This document shows, one piece after another, positions 15,377-15,424 of a stretch of DNA of 15,424 nucleotides; the first letter of the stretch is position 1, and each line of letters starts with the position of its first letter. The notes beneath the pieces are model-generated. The model ran no database searches, was not told the DNA's origin, and worked only from the letters and a program-made list of their open reading frames with translations. The DNA is from an uncultured Dorea sp. Its GTDB lineage: Bacteria; Bacillota; Clostridia; Lachnospirales; Lachnospiraceae. Position numbers and translations under genes: made by a program. The DNA lies in contig CAJUAM010000052.1 in the NCBI GenBank assembly GCA_910584615.1, forward strand, positions 1 to 15,424. The letters run 5' to 3'.

Positions 15377-15395
15377 TCGGTTAATACCGATTTTT
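15377..15395 (+). terminator. Short terminator after the acyltransferase
   Basis: TCGGT (15377-15381) pairs with ACCGA (15386-15390) around a TAAT loop, followed by five T residues (15391-15395). The stem is short but the placement, 14 bases past the stop, fits a weak intrinsic terminator. Confidence 0.55.
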
Positions 15396-15424
15396 AGTCT
15401 CTAAATCTTAAAATACGAATCTCT

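Noticed and set aside
15369..15380. GGGGCTGTCGG resembling the tip of some insertion sequences
   Set aside because: Only a few bases match such ends, no transposase or partner repeat is in the window, and the same bases are explained by the terminator hairpin.

Overview
The window looks like a chromosomal segment of a Gram-positive, anaerobic Clostridia-type bacterium, most plausibly a gut Lachnospiraceae. The evidence is AGGAGG-type ribosome binding sites, many T-tailed intrinsic terminators, a CBS-regulated family II pyrophosphatase, a C_GCAxxG_C_C protein, a glutamine-dependent NadE, and a Tn916-family element end. No rRNA, tRNA, CRISPR array or origin was seen.

Region 1 (about 1-3250) is the integrase end of a decayed Tn916-family conjugative element. 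In order it holds a short unassigned edge fragment with a sharp composition step, a small protein with a possible PH-like fold (59-481) closed by a strong terminator, a sigma-70-like regulator (Tn916 orf7 type), a small HTH-type protein (Tn916 orf8 type), a broken excisionase gene, a second partial excisionase 3' end, and an integrase gene split by one in-frame stop codon. The order regulator, orf8, xis, int matches the Tn916 right end, so the rest of the element should lie to the left of the window. Both recombination genes are damaged, so this end is probably immobile without help in trans.

Region 2 (3297-14138) is ordinary chromosome. On the minus strand, a polysaccharide deacetylase is followed by rarA (probable two-gene operon). 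A MATE efflux gene is divergent from them on the plus strand. It converges, with overlapping stop codons, on a minus-strand pair made of a CBS-type inorganic pyrophosphatase and a flavin reductase-like protein. A two-domain S1 RNA-binding protein stands alone on the plus strand with its own promoter and terminator. A four-gene minus-strand operon follows: methyltransferase, hslO (Hsp33), nadE and a C_GCAxxG_C_C protein. Its gaps are 25-45 nt. NAD synthesis, a redox-switched chaperone and a cysteine-cluster protein sit together there, which suggests a loose redox theme.

Region 3 (about 14200-15424) is distinctly AT-rich and encodes a membrane acyltransferase-3 protein on the plus strand with its own promoter and terminator. 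The composition suggests more recent acquisition or a different genomic island.

I did not find convincing evidence for an undescribed defence or other novel system. The most informative oddities are the mosaic, doubly broken xis/int module, an 8-G tract at a ribosome binding site, repeated TCGTGGT boxes in the element, and the terminator shared inside two overlapping convergent genes.
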